In this document: positions 12,307 to 22,280 of the stretch, piece after piece | Numbering within the stretch: position 1 is the first letter of the stretch | Layout of the letters: every line of letters starts with the position of its first letter | Program-made: the position numbers and the translations under genes | Source: Misgurnus anguillicaudatus | Taxonomy: Eukaryota; Chordata; Actinopteri; Cypriniformes; Cobitidae | Length of the DNA stretch: 64,000 bases | Reading direction: 5' to 3' | Assembly (NCBI RefSeq): GCF_027580225.2 | Contig: NC_073358.2 | Coordinates: 25,012,501-25,076,500 of the forward strand | Notes under the pieces: model-generated | What the model was told of the DNA's origin: nothing | Database searches by the model: none | What the model saw: only the letters and a program-made list of their open reading frames with translations

Positions 12307-14084
12307 CAAGGGCGTAGGAACCGGGGGGGGACGTGTCCCCTCCAATATTGGAGACAGTCACATTTGTCCCCCCAAAAAAAATTATACTGCGGAGGATAAA
12401 ATATTTGATTTTGAAATCTTTAACTCGCATACTTTTATTTTGAAAGCGCAACACAGCGTCTTGTCACCGGGCCGCCCCGCCCACTCAACGCCTAGTGGGG
12501 TCTGAAGCTGGCGACAGGTCGTCAGAGGTTAATGAAAAGACAACAGAAGCTCAGTTTAAGTGATTTCTTTCTCATGGGAAAGAAGAAAGGAATGTGAGTT
12601 GGTAATAATTTTGTACAGGAGGATAATTATATTTTCTGTCTAACATTAGACCATGGATAAAAGTTCTCCGTCGCACGACGGATTAACCTCAATTGCAAAA
12701 TACTTAAATTCACTTTTGACTTGTATTCAAAGCCTGGAGTGGAGCCAAAGCAAGTTAATCTCTACAGTAAGCGTTCTGTAATCACTTCGCTCAGGATCCG
12801 TTCCGGGTTTTCTGACTGTGTTAAGCTGAGGTAAAACTTTAAGCATGGACATACTTTTAATGCAGGAAGGCTCATATCGGAGGTCAATAAAGGTGTAAAA
12901 GACAAATGGAGATTCACATGGCTTAGGGAAATGGTGAAGATTGGCAAGCCTTTTAGTTCGTGGGATAAAAAATCAAACAGCTAGCCGAGCCAGGTACATG
13001 TCTTTGCACTGTATGTCTAGGGCAGTATTTTGGGGGTAATTGATTTGTCCCGTACATGATCACTCGCGTCCCGGTTTTTGACGGATACGCTGATCTAACC
13101 AGTGACTGATACAGTTTTGTTAAAGTTCATGTGGCGCCACAGAGGCAGGTGACATCAAAATCCTGTGAGAGCGATTCAATAAAACATACAGAGGAGCCTG
13201 CTATCGAAATGCTCTCACGGTACCTGTCATTCAATCACAGACCACCTCAAAGTGTACATTAAAGGGGATGATATAATACGATTTCATATTTTCTTTTTTA
13301 AAAGTGGGTTATTTAGCCGTTTCGCCTCAATCTAATATGCCTCCAAAGCATTTCCAACTTTGCTTGGACATTCTCGTAGATGAATTACAGCCTGTACGTG
13401 TGTTTTAATTAACTTATTTGTTAAAGTATATGATGTTGACTGGAAACTACAGCTTACAGAATTTATGTAAGATGTTTTTTTTAGATTGTCACACATAGAT
13501 TAATATGAAGGGGATAACATTTTTAACCCTTAGTGCAGGAGTCACAAGTGTTTTGTTTAAAGGACTGTGTTAAAAGTAAAGCTGTAAATTAACAACCTAT
13601 TAATAAACCTACCATATGTTGTAGGCATAAAAGTTATAAATTAAAATTAGGAGATTAGCTATCATTTTGACAAATGGCTTAAATCAATACACTGTATATT
13701 CACACAAAACCGTACCCGCATTGTTGCTGTAGCCCACCTTTTGTCCTGTACTTTATAGTGACAGTTGGCAACCTTATATAAATATGCCTCGGGAGACTTC
13801 AATATGGCATTAATGGCAAAAATATGCATCTCAAAATGCATCAAATTGATGGTTTAAAATATGGAATTTTCAAAATTTTCTTGCGGGGGAGCATGCCCCC
13901 AAACCCCACTAGAGGGGTAATATCCTTCTCACCATTTTCACCCCTGACCCATTTTCATGCCTGAATAAAGTATGTTGGTGAATGTTTTGCACTGTAGTTC
14001 ATTTATGACATAATTCTGTTCAAGCCATTAACGGATCTGTCAGGTTTCCGATATGTGTCCCCCCCAATGTTAAACTCATTCCTG
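12307..14084 (+). mobile_element. hAT element relic with 8-bp target duplication
   Basis: Flanked by exact 8-bp direct repeats CTGCCTAC at 12299-12306 and 14085-14092. The left end CAAGGGCGTAGGAACCGGGG and the right end (CCCCCCCAATG then TTCATTCCTG, inverted) are imperfect inverted repeats rich in G/C runs. An ATG at 12532 opens a short peptide, MKRQQKLSLSDFF, resembling the N-terminus of some hAT/ZMYM-type transposases; no catalytic domain follows. An 8-bp duplication is the hAT hallmark. It is decayed and non-autonomous. Confidence 0.7.
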
Positions 14085-14092
14085 CTGCCTAC

Positions 14093-15185
14093 TGTCCATG
14101 TCTTACATGAGCATGTAGTTAGATTATTGTAGATTTCATGTGCAATTATTGAGTACAGTTTGCTTAGCACCAGCAAAATATAAATAAATTAATGTTATTT
14201 CGAATTTACCTTGGAACCAAAAATGTATTTCTTATGTAGATTGCATACTGTAAAGTTGATTATTCATAAAATGTTTTACATTTTGCAAATATATAATACA
14301 ATTTTAATGAAAACGCTGATACTGCTTCCTCTTATTATGTGTAAATATAAATTAACCATGTGTAATTGTGCTTTCTGGAAATGAAGATATAATACATTTA
14401 CTTACAAGACATTTATTACAATCTGCCAATTGTAATAAGCCACTTACACACCCCTGACTTATCATTAATATAATGCATAATTAATAGTTTAACTTGGGCT
14501 CATGCTCTTCATGACAAACTTGTTCTGATTTTTTAAAGTATTTTGCATAAATATTTAGCTGATGTTAGTGTAATTTTGTAATGTACATTAGGCAATAAAA
14601 CACTTGATTGAAAATGAGAAGTGAGATTAGGAAGTGTAAAATTTGGAATTATTTGCTTTTTTGCACGTTGTGTTTCTCTCAAGGACGTGCAGCTAAAATG
14701 TTACCATGTATTAACTAAATATCAACCTTGCTTGCCAAAATCTTCTATCCAAACTCACTTTGGATAAAGGCATCTCAAATTGCATAAATATTGGTGTCTT
14801 TATCATGATTCCTCTAGATTGTGCCGACCCGAGTGGTTGTTTATTTGCACAGCTGGGCTCAGTCAGTAGAGTGTTATGTGGACTGGCAGTGTGCAAAGAG
14901 CATCTGTTGCTTTGGTGCATGGTGGTCACACAACTGTCCAGTGCTGGAGGGCATAACTAAAATTCATAAACACTGAATCTTTATCTGTCATCATTTCTGA
15001 GCTATATGAAATGACATTTACTGTATATGCAGATCAGATATTTGCAGCGCCACTGTGACAATTGACCATACGGTAGCTTTGATATGCATCATTTATTACA
15101 ATAATAAGGGTAGTTTGAATTATACACATCATCTCATGGTAGTTAGACCAGTCACATTTCATATTGTAGGTATCTTTAACTAGTG
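14093..15185. other. No gene; possible SINE tail at 14752-14800
   Basis: AT-rich sequence. CTCACTTTGGATAAAGGCAT followed by CTCAAATTGCATAAAT at 14756-14795 resembles the fish SINE tail. TGGGCTCAGTCAGTAGAGTG near 14855 resembles a tRNA A-box region, but no B box follows, so a complete SINE is not supported. Confidence 0.35.
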
Positions 15186-15361
15186 TTCTGGTGTTGTCAC
15201 GATTACTAAAATGTCAGTAGTCAGTACCAATACCAGTAAAAATTTATGGTTCTCTGTACCAATTTCTGTACTAAAGTAAAACACAAAAACATGCTGCTTA
15301 AAGCAAACACTATTTTATTGATAAAGTTAAATAAATATAAAAAATAATACATTATTTTTGT

Positions 15362-15656
15362 TCAAAAACATATGGTAGACTCATGAACAGAGATGTGTGC
15401 TAGTTCCAATGATGTCTTCAAGCCTTTAGCTGTTCCTTGTGAGTTCTCATTTACTTCATTGAGTATTCTGCGTTGTGCCTTTGGAGTCATCTTTGTTGGG
15501 CGCCCACTTCTGTGAAGAGTAGCTACAGTATTAAACTAACTGTAGCATCTAACTGTAGACTGATGGATGTCTAAACATTTTGAGATTGTTTTGTATCCCA
15601 TTTTAGCCTTATAGAGTGCAACAACTCTTGATTGGATATCTTTAGAGAGGCATGAT
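15362..15656 (-). pseudogene. Tc1-like transposase N-terminal fragment
   Basis: Minus-strand translation gives LSKDIQSRVVALYKAKMGYK, then an in-frame stop, then TVATLHRSGRPTKMTPKAQR and ELAHISVHESTI before a terminal stop. The GRPTKMTP linker and flanking helices match the paired-like DNA-binding domain of fish Tc1 transposases. The whole DDE catalytic domain is missing, so this is a truncated fossil. The flanks (about 15188-15300 and 15785-15880) carry TGTCACGATTACTAAAATG and CCAATACCAATTCC-type sequence resembling ends of other fish DNA elements. Confidence 0.8.
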
Positions 15657-16104
15657 TCATAAGAGCTAATGCTTCTTAAGGACAGCAATTTTAAAATGTT
15701 TGAGTGTCTTTATATCAATCAAAGTACTGTAGCACTAAACCACACCTTTAAACTAATTTTATTAATTGGACTCTGATTGGGAATGGGTATTGTTTTCATT
15801 TTAGCGATTCCAATACCAATTCCGCTGATCGAATCTGGTTCTTATCGGTTCCTGGTTCCGATTCCAATATTTTTTTTGTGAACGATAAAAAGAGCAAGTA
15901 CTTTCAAGATTTTTTCAAAATTATTCGATTCTTGACACATTTAGTCTATGACCTGTTGGTTGTACGTGTTAACTGTGTTAATTTGTCTAAAAATGGAATA
16001 AATAACAATATTAAAGAATGATCAGAAGCAATTAAAAACCACAACTATATTACAAAACGTCTCGGTTACGGATGTAACCCTCGTTCCCTGAAGGAGGGAA
16101 CGGA

Positions 16105-16270
16105 GACGTCACGTCGTGACCGACGAATTGGGAACTCGCTTAGAGAGACCAATCTGCTTCGAATACTACAAAAAACGCCAATGAACTTGGCATTGAGATA
16201 TTTGCATAATGCTGGCGCCGCCCCGCCAGGTGCGTATATAAGGCGCACGTGCAAATGAGGAAATCAGCTT
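16105..16270. repeat. DIRS inverted terminal repeat, 3' side
   Basis: 166 bp matching 22092-22257 in inverted orientation, from GACGTCACGTCGTGACCGAC through TGCGTATATAAGGCGCACGT to GAAATCAGCTT. Because it is inverted, the TATA-like GTATATAAGG near 16232 points into the element, antisense to the genes. Confidence 0.93.
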
Positions 16271-16335
16271 CTGTTCGCTGAGAAAGCCGGAAGGTGACCG
16301 GCCTAAACAGCAGGTGGCAGCACCTGTGGCGACGG

Positions 16336-16445
16336 GACGTGACGTCTCCGTTCCCTCCTTCAGGGAACGAGGGTTACATCCGTAACCGAGACGTTCCCTT
16401 TCAGTCGGTCACTACGACGTCACGTCGTGACCGACGAATTGGGAA
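16336..16445. repeat. DIRS internal complementary region (circle-junction copy)
   Basis: The left half is the exact reverse complement of the outer 3' end (about 16056-16115). The right half, from GTTCCCTTTCAGTCGGTCAC onward, is the exact reverse complement of the outer 5' end (22228-22280). The two meet at a single shared GTT (16393-16395), as if the element ends had been joined. In the DIRS replication model this region templates completion of the ends and circularisation. Confidence 0.92.
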
Positions 16446-16946
16446 TCCCTACCAAAACGCCACTAGGGGCTGACCTCTTCCAGTGTCTGCATAAAGCCCT
16501 CCGGTTTCCACTTAAGGATAAGGAGAATTAGGTTTTAAGGCAGAAGGCCGGGCACTAGATGTTCCTTTAACCCCACAGTAGTGCCAGCAACTGGGAAGCG
16601 CCCTACCAGAGCGGGATAGGAACGCTGCGGAAGCCACCGCCCCGTTAAGGGCTATTGGTGGGCGAAAGTCAACCGTAGTTGAGGTCAAATGACAGCCGTG
16701 GCTGTGTAAGCAAAGCAGTGCTCTGCTAAGGGAAACGTGGGCTAGTAGGATTAACCCCACGGAATAATACTCACAAAGGAACCCGTTGGGACGCAATGTG
16801 GAGCCCCGGCCAAACACGTAGGTTCGTAAGAATACAACTAGTGAAAGGCTGACAGCCAATGCTCCGCAACAAAGGCTGTCAAGGCAGTGGAGGGAGCAAA
16901 TCAAACCATTACACATTTTTGCTCTGTTAGCCTTCCATACTGAAAC
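16446..16946 (-). other. DIRS 3' non-coding region
   Basis: About 500 bp between the internal complementary region and the recombinase stop. A 134-residue ORF on the minus strand (16512-16916) shows no domain and is probably chance. Confidence 0.5.
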
Positions 16947-18065
16947 TCAATTTGGAGCCTCAGTCGGAGGCTGCAAGCCGACTTGCGAGTCTGCTCTCCG
17001 TGCCCTCCCTGGTGAGGAAAGAACACGAGAGGATACAGGCTCGATACGAACATTGTAAAATCTAATGAACGTATTAGGTGTCGCCCAACCCGCAGCTCTA
17101 CAGATGTCTGTCAGCGAGGAACCACGAGCTAATGCCCAAGAAGAGGCAACACTCCGTGTGGAATGCGCTCTCAAATTAAAGGGGCAAGGAATGCCCTGCA
17201 AGTTGTAAGCTAGGGCGATAGTATCAACTATCCAATGAGACATCCTCTGCTTAGTGACAGCTTTCCCTTTCTGCTGGCCACCATAACAAACAAAGAGCTG
17301 GTCTGAGGTCCTGAAGCTTTGCGTGCGGTCCACGTAGAATCGCAGTGCGCGTACGGGGCACAACAAAGCCTCGGTTGGGTTTGCCTGCTCCAAAGGCAAT
17401 GCTTGCAAGCTCACCACTTGATCTCTGAAGGGAGTAGTGGGAACTTTGGGCACGTAGCCTGGTCTGGGTCTCAAGGTCACGCTCGAGACAGAAGGACCAA
17501 ACTGAAGGCACGAATCGTCAACAGAGAATGCATGTAAATCCCCTATTCTCTTCACCGAGGCCAATGCTAGTAGGGTCAAAGCCTTCATGGATAGAAGCTT
17601 CAGACTCGCAGACTGCAAAGGCTCGAACAGAGGACTCTGTAGCGCTTTCAGCACCATGGACAGGTCCCAGGGAGGAATAGAAGGGGGGCGCGAGGGGTTT
17701 AGCCTGCGAGCGCCTCTCAGGAATCTAACAACCAAATCATGCTGGCCCACTGATCTGCCGTTAATAAGTGAGTGATGCGCAGATATAGCGGCGATATCAA
17801 CTTTAATAGTGGATGGTGACAGCCTACCATCTAACCTATGTTGAAGATATAAAAGCACAATGTTAATAGGGCATTCTCTGGGGTCCTCGCGTTGCGAAGA
17901 GCACCAGGTGACGAAAAGGTTCCATTTTAACGCGTAAGCCCGTCTCGTAGACGGAGCTCGTGCCGCGTCAATAGTGTTAGATACCGCTTGGGGTAAATCA
18001 CTTAAACCTTGCGCGCGCTCAACGACCAAACGTGGAGATTCCACAGGTCGGGGCGCGGGTGCCAT
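16947..18065 (-). CDS. DIRS tyrosine recombinase (ORF3)
   Basis: A 372-residue protein from the ATG at 18065-18063, overlapping the end of pol by 64 bp in another frame. The N-terminal core-binding domain includes APSTRRAYALKWNLFVTW (residues ~38-55). The catalytic domain keeps the expected residues: R173 in VKRIGDLHAF, H301 and R304 in RAHSTRSVAS, and the nucleophile Y337 in TFIRFYNV. DIRS elements use this enzyme, in place of a DDE integrase, to insert circular cDNA without target duplication. The frame remains open far upstream, to 20264, across pol; that part reads as low-complexity shadow and I exclude it. The size is normal for the family and no damage is seen. Confidence 0.93.
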   Translation of the reverse strand: MAPAPRPVESPRLVVERAQGLSDLPQAVSNTIDAARAPSTRRAYALKWNLFVTWCSSQREDPRECPINIVLLYLQHRLDGRLSPSTIKVDIAAISAHHSLINGRSVGQHDLVVRFLRGARRLNPSRPPSIPPWDLSMVLKALQSPLFEPLQSASLKLLSMKALTLLALASVKRIGDLHAFSVDDSCLQFGPSVSSVTLRPRPGYVPKVPTTPFRDQVVSLQALPLEQANPTEALLCPVRALRFYVDRTQSFRTSDQLFVCYGGQQKGKAVTKQRMSHWIVDTIALAYNLQGIPCPFNLRAHSTRSVASSWALARGSSLTDICRAAGWATPNTFIRFYNVRIEPVSSRVLSSPGRARRADSQVGLQPPTEAPN

Positions 18066-20308
18066 AATGTGCCCCCTCCCTGAGAAAGAAGGTCCTTCCT
18101 CAGGGGAATCCGCCAGGGAGGGGCTGTCGCGAGGAGCATTAATTCCGGAAACCAATTCCTGGTCGTCCAATATGGGGCGATCATTAAAAGGCTCTCCTCG
18201 TCCTGCCTGACTTTGCACAGAATCTGTGCTATTAAACTCACTGGGGGGAACGCATATTTGCGCAGGCCCCGCGGCCAGCTGTGTGCCAACGCATCCACGC
18301 CGAGGCTGCCCTCGGTTAGTGAATAAAACAGGCGACAATGGGTATTGTTCGGTGACGCAAATAGGTCTATCTGCGCTCGACCGAATTTCCTCCAAATCAG
18401 CTGGACCGTCTGGGGGTGGAGTCGCCATTCGCCGGGGCGCGCTGCTCGGGAAAGCGCGTCTGCCGCTGTATTGAGCGAGCCCGGTATGTAAATGGCACGA
18501 AGGGACCTCAGATGCTTCTGACTCCAAAGGAGGAGATGACGAGCGAGATGCGACAGGTGACGAGAGCGCAAACCGCCTTGACGGTTGATATACGCTACAG
18601 TCGCAGTGTTGTCTGAGCGTACTAGTACATCTTTCCCTCGCAGCTCCGTCGCGAAGCGTACGAGTCCCAGATATACTGCCCACAACTCGCGGCAATTGAT
18701 ATGCCAATGCAACTGGGGTGCTGTCCACACCCCCGAAGCCGTGAGCTCGCCGTACGTGGCTCCCCAGCCCGTGTCGGAGGCATCTGTGTGTACAACAGCA
18801 TGCCGGGAGATCTGTCTCATGGAGACCCCTGCTCTGAGAAACGCAGGATCTGACCACGGGGGGAATGTTAGGCGGCACGCAGGTGTAATGGTTACACGGT
18901 GAATGTCGGCGCGCCACGCTCTCCTCGGGACTCGATCGTGAAGCCAACGCTGAAGCGGTCTCATATGGAGCAGTCCGAGCGGTGTCACGGCCGCTGCTGC
19001 TGCCATACGCCCCAGGAGTCTCTGAAATTGTTTCAGAGGGACCGCATTCTTCCCTCGGAATGACCCGAGGCAAGTCAGAATTGATTGAACACGTTCTTCT
19101 GTCAAACGCGCCGATAAATCGATCGAGTCCAGTTCCATACCGAGAAAAGAGATCCTCTGCGTGGGGCAGAGTTTGCTCTTTTCCCAGTTGACCCGAAGAC
19201 CCAAACGGGCGAGATGTTGAAGTGTTAGATCTCTGTGTTCGCACAGCGTCCGCCGAGAATGCGCTATTATAAGCCAATCGTCGAGGTAAGCCAATATGCG
19301 AACACCGCTCTCTCTGAGGGGCTGTAACGCCGCCTCTATCACTTTCGTGAACACACGGGGAGAGAGAGACAGCCCGAACGGTAAAACTTTGTATTGATAT
19401 GCCCGACCCTCGAACGCAAACCGGAGAAACGGTCTGTGACGGGGAAGAATGGACACATGAAAATACGCGTCTTTCAGGTCTATCGCTGCAAACCAATCGT
19501 GGGGGCGTATTGCACTGAAAATCTGTTTCGGTGTAATCATCCTGAAAGACCTCTTCTGAAGAGATTTGTTCAGGACACGCAAATCCAAAATCGGTCGTAA
19601 CCCGCCGCCTTTCTTGGGAACTATGAAATACGGGCTGTAAAAACCCGATCTCATCTCGGTAAGAGGGATCGGCTCGATCGCGTCCTTCGCCAACAGGACC
19701 TCGACCTCTGCACGCAGTACATGTGCATCGGACGCTTTCACCGTGGTGAAACGTACGCCCGCAAATTTGGGAGTGTGCCGATTGAACTGAATTTCGTAAC
19801 CGAGGCGGATCGTGCGTAAAACCCAACGAGACGGGTTGGGAAGCTGAAGCCAAGCTCCCAAGTCCCGTACGAGAGGAATTAGCGGCACAACCGGTGAACC
19901 CGCGGCGGGGCAGCGAGGCGGGACAGGCGGGACTGCCGGTGCGTCTGCCGTGACAGCATAAGCATCTACAGTGTGTGTGTGTGTGACACTGACCTGAGCC
20001 CGCTGAGAGAGACGGTCGTCCGGTCTCCTCAGCGGAGGACGCAGACTCCGAAGGGTATGCTGGTGGTCCGGTCTCCGCAGTGGAGAACTCGAACTCGCCA
20101 GAACACCCGCTGGCGATAGAGGAGAGGGAGGAAGAGCATCTGACTGCCCGCTCACATCTCTCTCGATCCTCTGGAGACCTGGAGAAGGAATAGGAATGCA
20201 CTCTTTTTGTGGTTTTGTGGGTGCCGGCTGAGAAGCCGGCGGAACAGAAACAAAACGAAACCAAAGATTCTCCACCCGGCCCTCTACCGGTGGAAGGAGT
20301 GGTGCCAT
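18002..20308 (-). CDS. pol: DIRS reverse transcriptase-RNase H (ORF2), with methyltransferase-like tail
   Basis: Translated from the ATG at 20308-20306 it is 768 residues; the frame is open to 20839, overlapping gag, so an earlier start or recoding is possible. Residues ~205-395 are the reverse transcriptase: FIVPKKGGGLRPILDLR, the first catalytic Asp in AAIDLKD (D277), and YLDD at 341-344. RNase H follows at ~503-620 with D509 (HTDAS), E541, D566 (RSDNTA) and D617 (ADALSR). The tail (~635-768), with QIDLFASPNNTHC and ALAHSWP, resembles the region described as an adenine-methyltransferase-like domain in DIRS elements; I call that putative. The enzyme copies element RNA into circular cDNA. No frameshift or stop is seen. 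The last 64 bp overlap the recombinase gene. Confidence 0.93.
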   Translation of the reverse strand: MAPLLPPVEGRVENLWFRFVSVPPASQPAPTKPQKECIPIPSPGLQRIERDVSGQSDALPPSPLSPAGVLASSSSPLRRPDHQHTLRSLRPPLRRPDDRLSQRAQVSVTHTHTVDAYAVTADAPAVPPVPPRCPAAGSPVVPLIPLVRDLGAWLQLPNPSRWVLRTIRLGYEIQFNRHTPKFAGVRFTTVKASDAHVLRAEVEVLLAKDAIEPIPLTEMRSGFYSPYFIVPKKGGGLRPILDLRVLNKSLQKRSFRMITPKQIFSAIRPHDWFAAIDLKDAYFHVSILPRHRPFLRFAFEGRAYQYKVLPFGLSLSPRVFTKVIEAALQPLRESGVRILAYLDDWLIIAHSRRTLCEHRDLTLQHLARLGLRVNWEKSKLCPTQRISFLGMELDSIDLSARLTEERVQSILTCLGSFRGKNAVPLKQFQRLLGRMAAAAAVTPLGLLHMRPLQRWLHDRVPRRAWRADIHRVTITPACRLTFPPWSDPAFLRAGVSMRQISRHAVVHTDASDTGWGATYGELTASGVWTAPQLHWHINCRELWAVYLGLVRFATELRGKDVLVRSDNTATVAYINRQGGLRSRHLSHLARHLLLWSQKHLRSLRAIYIPGSLNTAADALSRAARPGEWRLHPQTVQLIWRKFGRAQIDLFASPNNTHCRLFYSLTEGSLGVDALAHSWPRGLRKYAFPPVSLIAQILCKVRQDEESLLMIAPYWTTRNWFPELMLLATAPPWRIPLRKDLLSQGGGTLWHPRPDLWNLHVWSLSARKV

Positions 20309-20354
20309 CACCGTCTCCCGTAGAGTGATCCCATCCAAATCCAGGTCGCCCGTC

Positions 20355-21803
20355 TCAGGGCCGCTTCGACCTCCGTTTACCACGGGAAGCGGGTGGAGCG
20401 GGCGGGGCGGGCTGCCGACGGCTGGTCCCCCTCCGTGGCCTGGAAGATGTTCTAGCGGGGGGGGCGGAGGCAGCCGCCGGAGGGCGCCCTCGGCGAGGAG
20501 CAGACGGGGCCGCCGGCGCTGGAGGGCGAGATGCAGGTCGCTTGCGCCGGGGCATGATCTGAGCGATCGCCTCCGTCTGCTTCTGGGCGGCGGAGAACTG
20601 CTGGGCGAAAGACTCCACCGACTCGCCGAAAAGACCCGCCTGGGACACGGGGGCATCCAAGAACTTGTTCTTCTCCGCCTCAGACATGTCCGCCAGACAG
20701 AGCCATAGATGGCGTTCTTGGACCACCATCGTGGACATCGCACGACCAATCGCCTGCGCTGTGACTTTCGTAGCACGAAGGGCCAGATCCGTCGCGGCCC
20801 GGAGCTCCGAAAGCACAGGCGAGTCGTGTCCTCCCTCATGCAGATCTCTCAAAGCTTTCGCCTGATGTACCTGCAGCAACGCCATAGCGTGCAGGGCTGA
20901 AGCCGCCTCTCCGCATGCCTGGTGGGCAGCCCCCGTTAAACCGGAAGACTGTCTGCAAGCACGGGAGGGTAGGGTTGGGCGGTCCTTCCAGGAGGGAGCG
21001 GTGGCCGGACACAGTTGCATCGCGACCGCACGCTCTACGGGGGGGATCCCCGTATAACCCTTAGCAGCTCCATCGGTGAGGGAGGTGAGGGGGGAGGGCT
21101 GAAAAGACCGTAATCTGGTAGAAAACGGTGACTTCCAGGTCCTAGTCAGCTCCTCGTGCACCTCGGGGAAGAATGGTACCGGCGGAGAGGGTTGTGAAAC
21201 CCGGGCAGCTCCAAAGAACCAATCATCCAGGCGGGACGGTTCGGGCTGTGGGGGGTGAACCCACTCCAACCCTACGGTCTCCACCGCTCGAGAGAGCACG
21301 GCCACCATCTCTGGATCGAAATCCGGCGTCCCGACCCGTCCGGAAGGGGGGAGGACATCCGGATCCTCAGAGGGAGAGGGCCCACCCTCGGATGCTGCGG
21401 TCTCCGTGGACCCGGAGGGAGGCACGACAGATCCTGCAGACATCGCAGAACACGACTCTGCAGTCTCCATCGGCACATCAACCGGCTGTGGATGAGGAGG
21501 CTGAGAGCCGGAGGACGAATCCCCCGACCGGCTCAGCACAGTGATGCGGAGATCATCCTTTGAGAGCCTCACGGCCGTTCCGTGGCGGCGTTCGGAACTC
21601 GCTGGACGTGGGTTGCGTTTTTCCCGGAGGAAAGACAACCGTCTCCGCAAATCCACAAGGGACATGTTCTCGCAGTGAGAACACTTACCCCCAGCGAACG
21701 CTGCCTCTGCGTGCTCGATGCCCAAACACGAAAGACAACGCTCGTGACCGTCCTTCGGACCCATATACTTCCCGCATCCAAGATCACACGGACGAAAAGC
21801 CAT
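20355..21803 (-). CDS. gag: DIRS Gag-like protein (ORF1)
   Basis: A 482-residue ORF taken from the ATG at 21803-21801; the frame is open a further 20 codons upstream. The N-terminus MAFRPCDLGCGKYMGPKDGH begins a Cys/His cluster with C6, C10, H20, C23, C26, H31, C41 and C44, a likely zinc-binding knot. The middle is Ser/Pro-rich and acidic, a central helical region follows, and the last ~60 residues are Arg/Pro/Ala-rich and basic, suited to nucleic-acid binding. The presumed role is RNA packaging or particle assembly in the DIRS life cycle; the identification rests on position and the Cys pattern, since Gag sequences are weakly conserved. It ends 46 nt before the first likely pol ATG. Pol lies in a different frame, and that frame is open through the gag 3' region. 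Confidence 0.85.
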   Translation of the reverse strand: MAFRPCDLGCGKYMGPKDGHERCLSCLGIEHAEAAFAGGKCSHCENMSLVDLRRRLSFLREKRNPRPASSERRHGTAVRLSKDDLRITVLSRSGDSSSGSQPPHPQPVDVPMETAESCSAMSAGSVVPPSGSTETAASEGGPSPSEDPDVLPPSGRVGTPDFDPEMVAVLSRAVETVGLEWVHPPQPEPSRLDDWFFGAARVSQPSPPVPFFPEVHEELTRTWKSPFSTRLRSFQPSPLTSLTDGAAKGYTGIPPVERAVAMQLCPATAPSWKDRPTLPSRACRQSSGLTGAAHQACGEAASALHAMALLQVHQAKALRDLHEGGHDSPVLSELRAATDLALRATKVTAQAIGRAMSTMVVQERHLWLCLADMSEAEKNKFLDAPVSQAGLFGESVESFAQQFSAAQKQTEAIAQIMPRRKRPASRPPAPAAPSAPRRGRPPAAASAPPARTSSRPRRGTSRRQPAPPAPPASRGKRRSKRP

Positions 21804-22091
21804 CCTGAAAAGGACGCTAATCGCCGGATATACGAGAGAGTGGCTGCCTTTAACAAGGCACAAAGCTCTCTCGTATCACTCTTTTAGGGAAATTCACTCA
21901 GATGCTCAGTTGATGATGCGCACAGGGAAAGGCAACGCACACACTAAACTCAAAACAAAAAGATGCAGAGCCTGTGGAATGCTGCGAAGCGTCCGCTGTG
22001 GTACTGCCAGTCCAACCAACTTCCGCAATCGATCCCAACAGAGTAAAGTAGCTTCTCAGTAGCAGATACTGCCGGCTTTCGAAGCGATAAA

Positions 22092-22257
22092 AAGCTGATT
22101 TCCTCATTTGCACGTGCGCCTTATATACGCACCTGGCGGGGCGGCGCCAGCATTATGCAAATATCTCAATGCCAAGTTCATTGGCGTTTTTTGTAGTATT
22201 CGAAGCAGATTGGTCTCTCTAAGCGAGTTCCCAATTCGTCGGTCACGACGTGACGTC
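22092..22257. repeat. DIRS inverted terminal repeat, 5' side
   Basis: The partner of 16105-16270. It lies upstream of gag and contains the presumed promoter. The outer 23 bp (22258-22280, GACTGAAAGGGAAC at the tip) are not shared with the other ITR and occur again only in the internal complementary region. Confidence 0.93.
22121..22127 (-). promoter_or_regulatory. TATA-like box in the DIRS 5' ITR
   Basis: Reads TATATAA on the minus strand in the context CGTATATAAGGCGC. It is correctly oriented to transcribe gag-pol-recombinase, with a start expected roughly 25-30 bp inward (near 22095). A transcript starting there would lack most of the ITR, which fits the need for ITR/ICR-based end restoration. 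Confidence 0.55.
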
Positions 22258-22280
22258 GTAGTGACCGACTGAAAGGGAAC

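Larger units (their letters stand above)
16056..22280 (-). mobile_element. Full-length DIRS retrotransposon
   Basis: A complete DIRS-type element of 6,225 bp on the minus strand. It contains gag, then pol (reverse transcriptase, RNase H and a methyltransferase-like tail), then a tyrosine recombinase overlapping the pol end. Termini are inverted repeats (16105-16270 and 22092-22257), each with a unique outer extension (16056-16104 and 22258-22280). The internal complementary region at 16336-16445 reproduces both extensions joined end to end. Each end carries AAC on the plus strand (16056-16058, 22278-22280) and there is no target duplication, as expected when a circle is inserted by a tyrosine recombinase at a shared 3-bp site. 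All three frames are open and catalytic residues are in place. It is much richer in GC than its surroundings. Confidence 0.95.

Noticed and set aside
16512..16916. 134-residue minus-strand ORF downstream of the DIRS recombinase
   Set aside because: No motif, hydrophobic low-information sequence in the 3' non-coding part of the element; DIRS elements do not normally have a gene there.
18066..20264. Upstream extension of the recombinase ORF as a real 1,105-residue protein
   Set aside because: Sequence is Ser/Arg-rich and lacks domains, and it overlaps pol in another frame; recombinase similarity begins near 18065.
20325..21887. Several plus-strand ORFs opposite gag
   Set aside because: They are GC-rich antisense shadows of the gag coding region.
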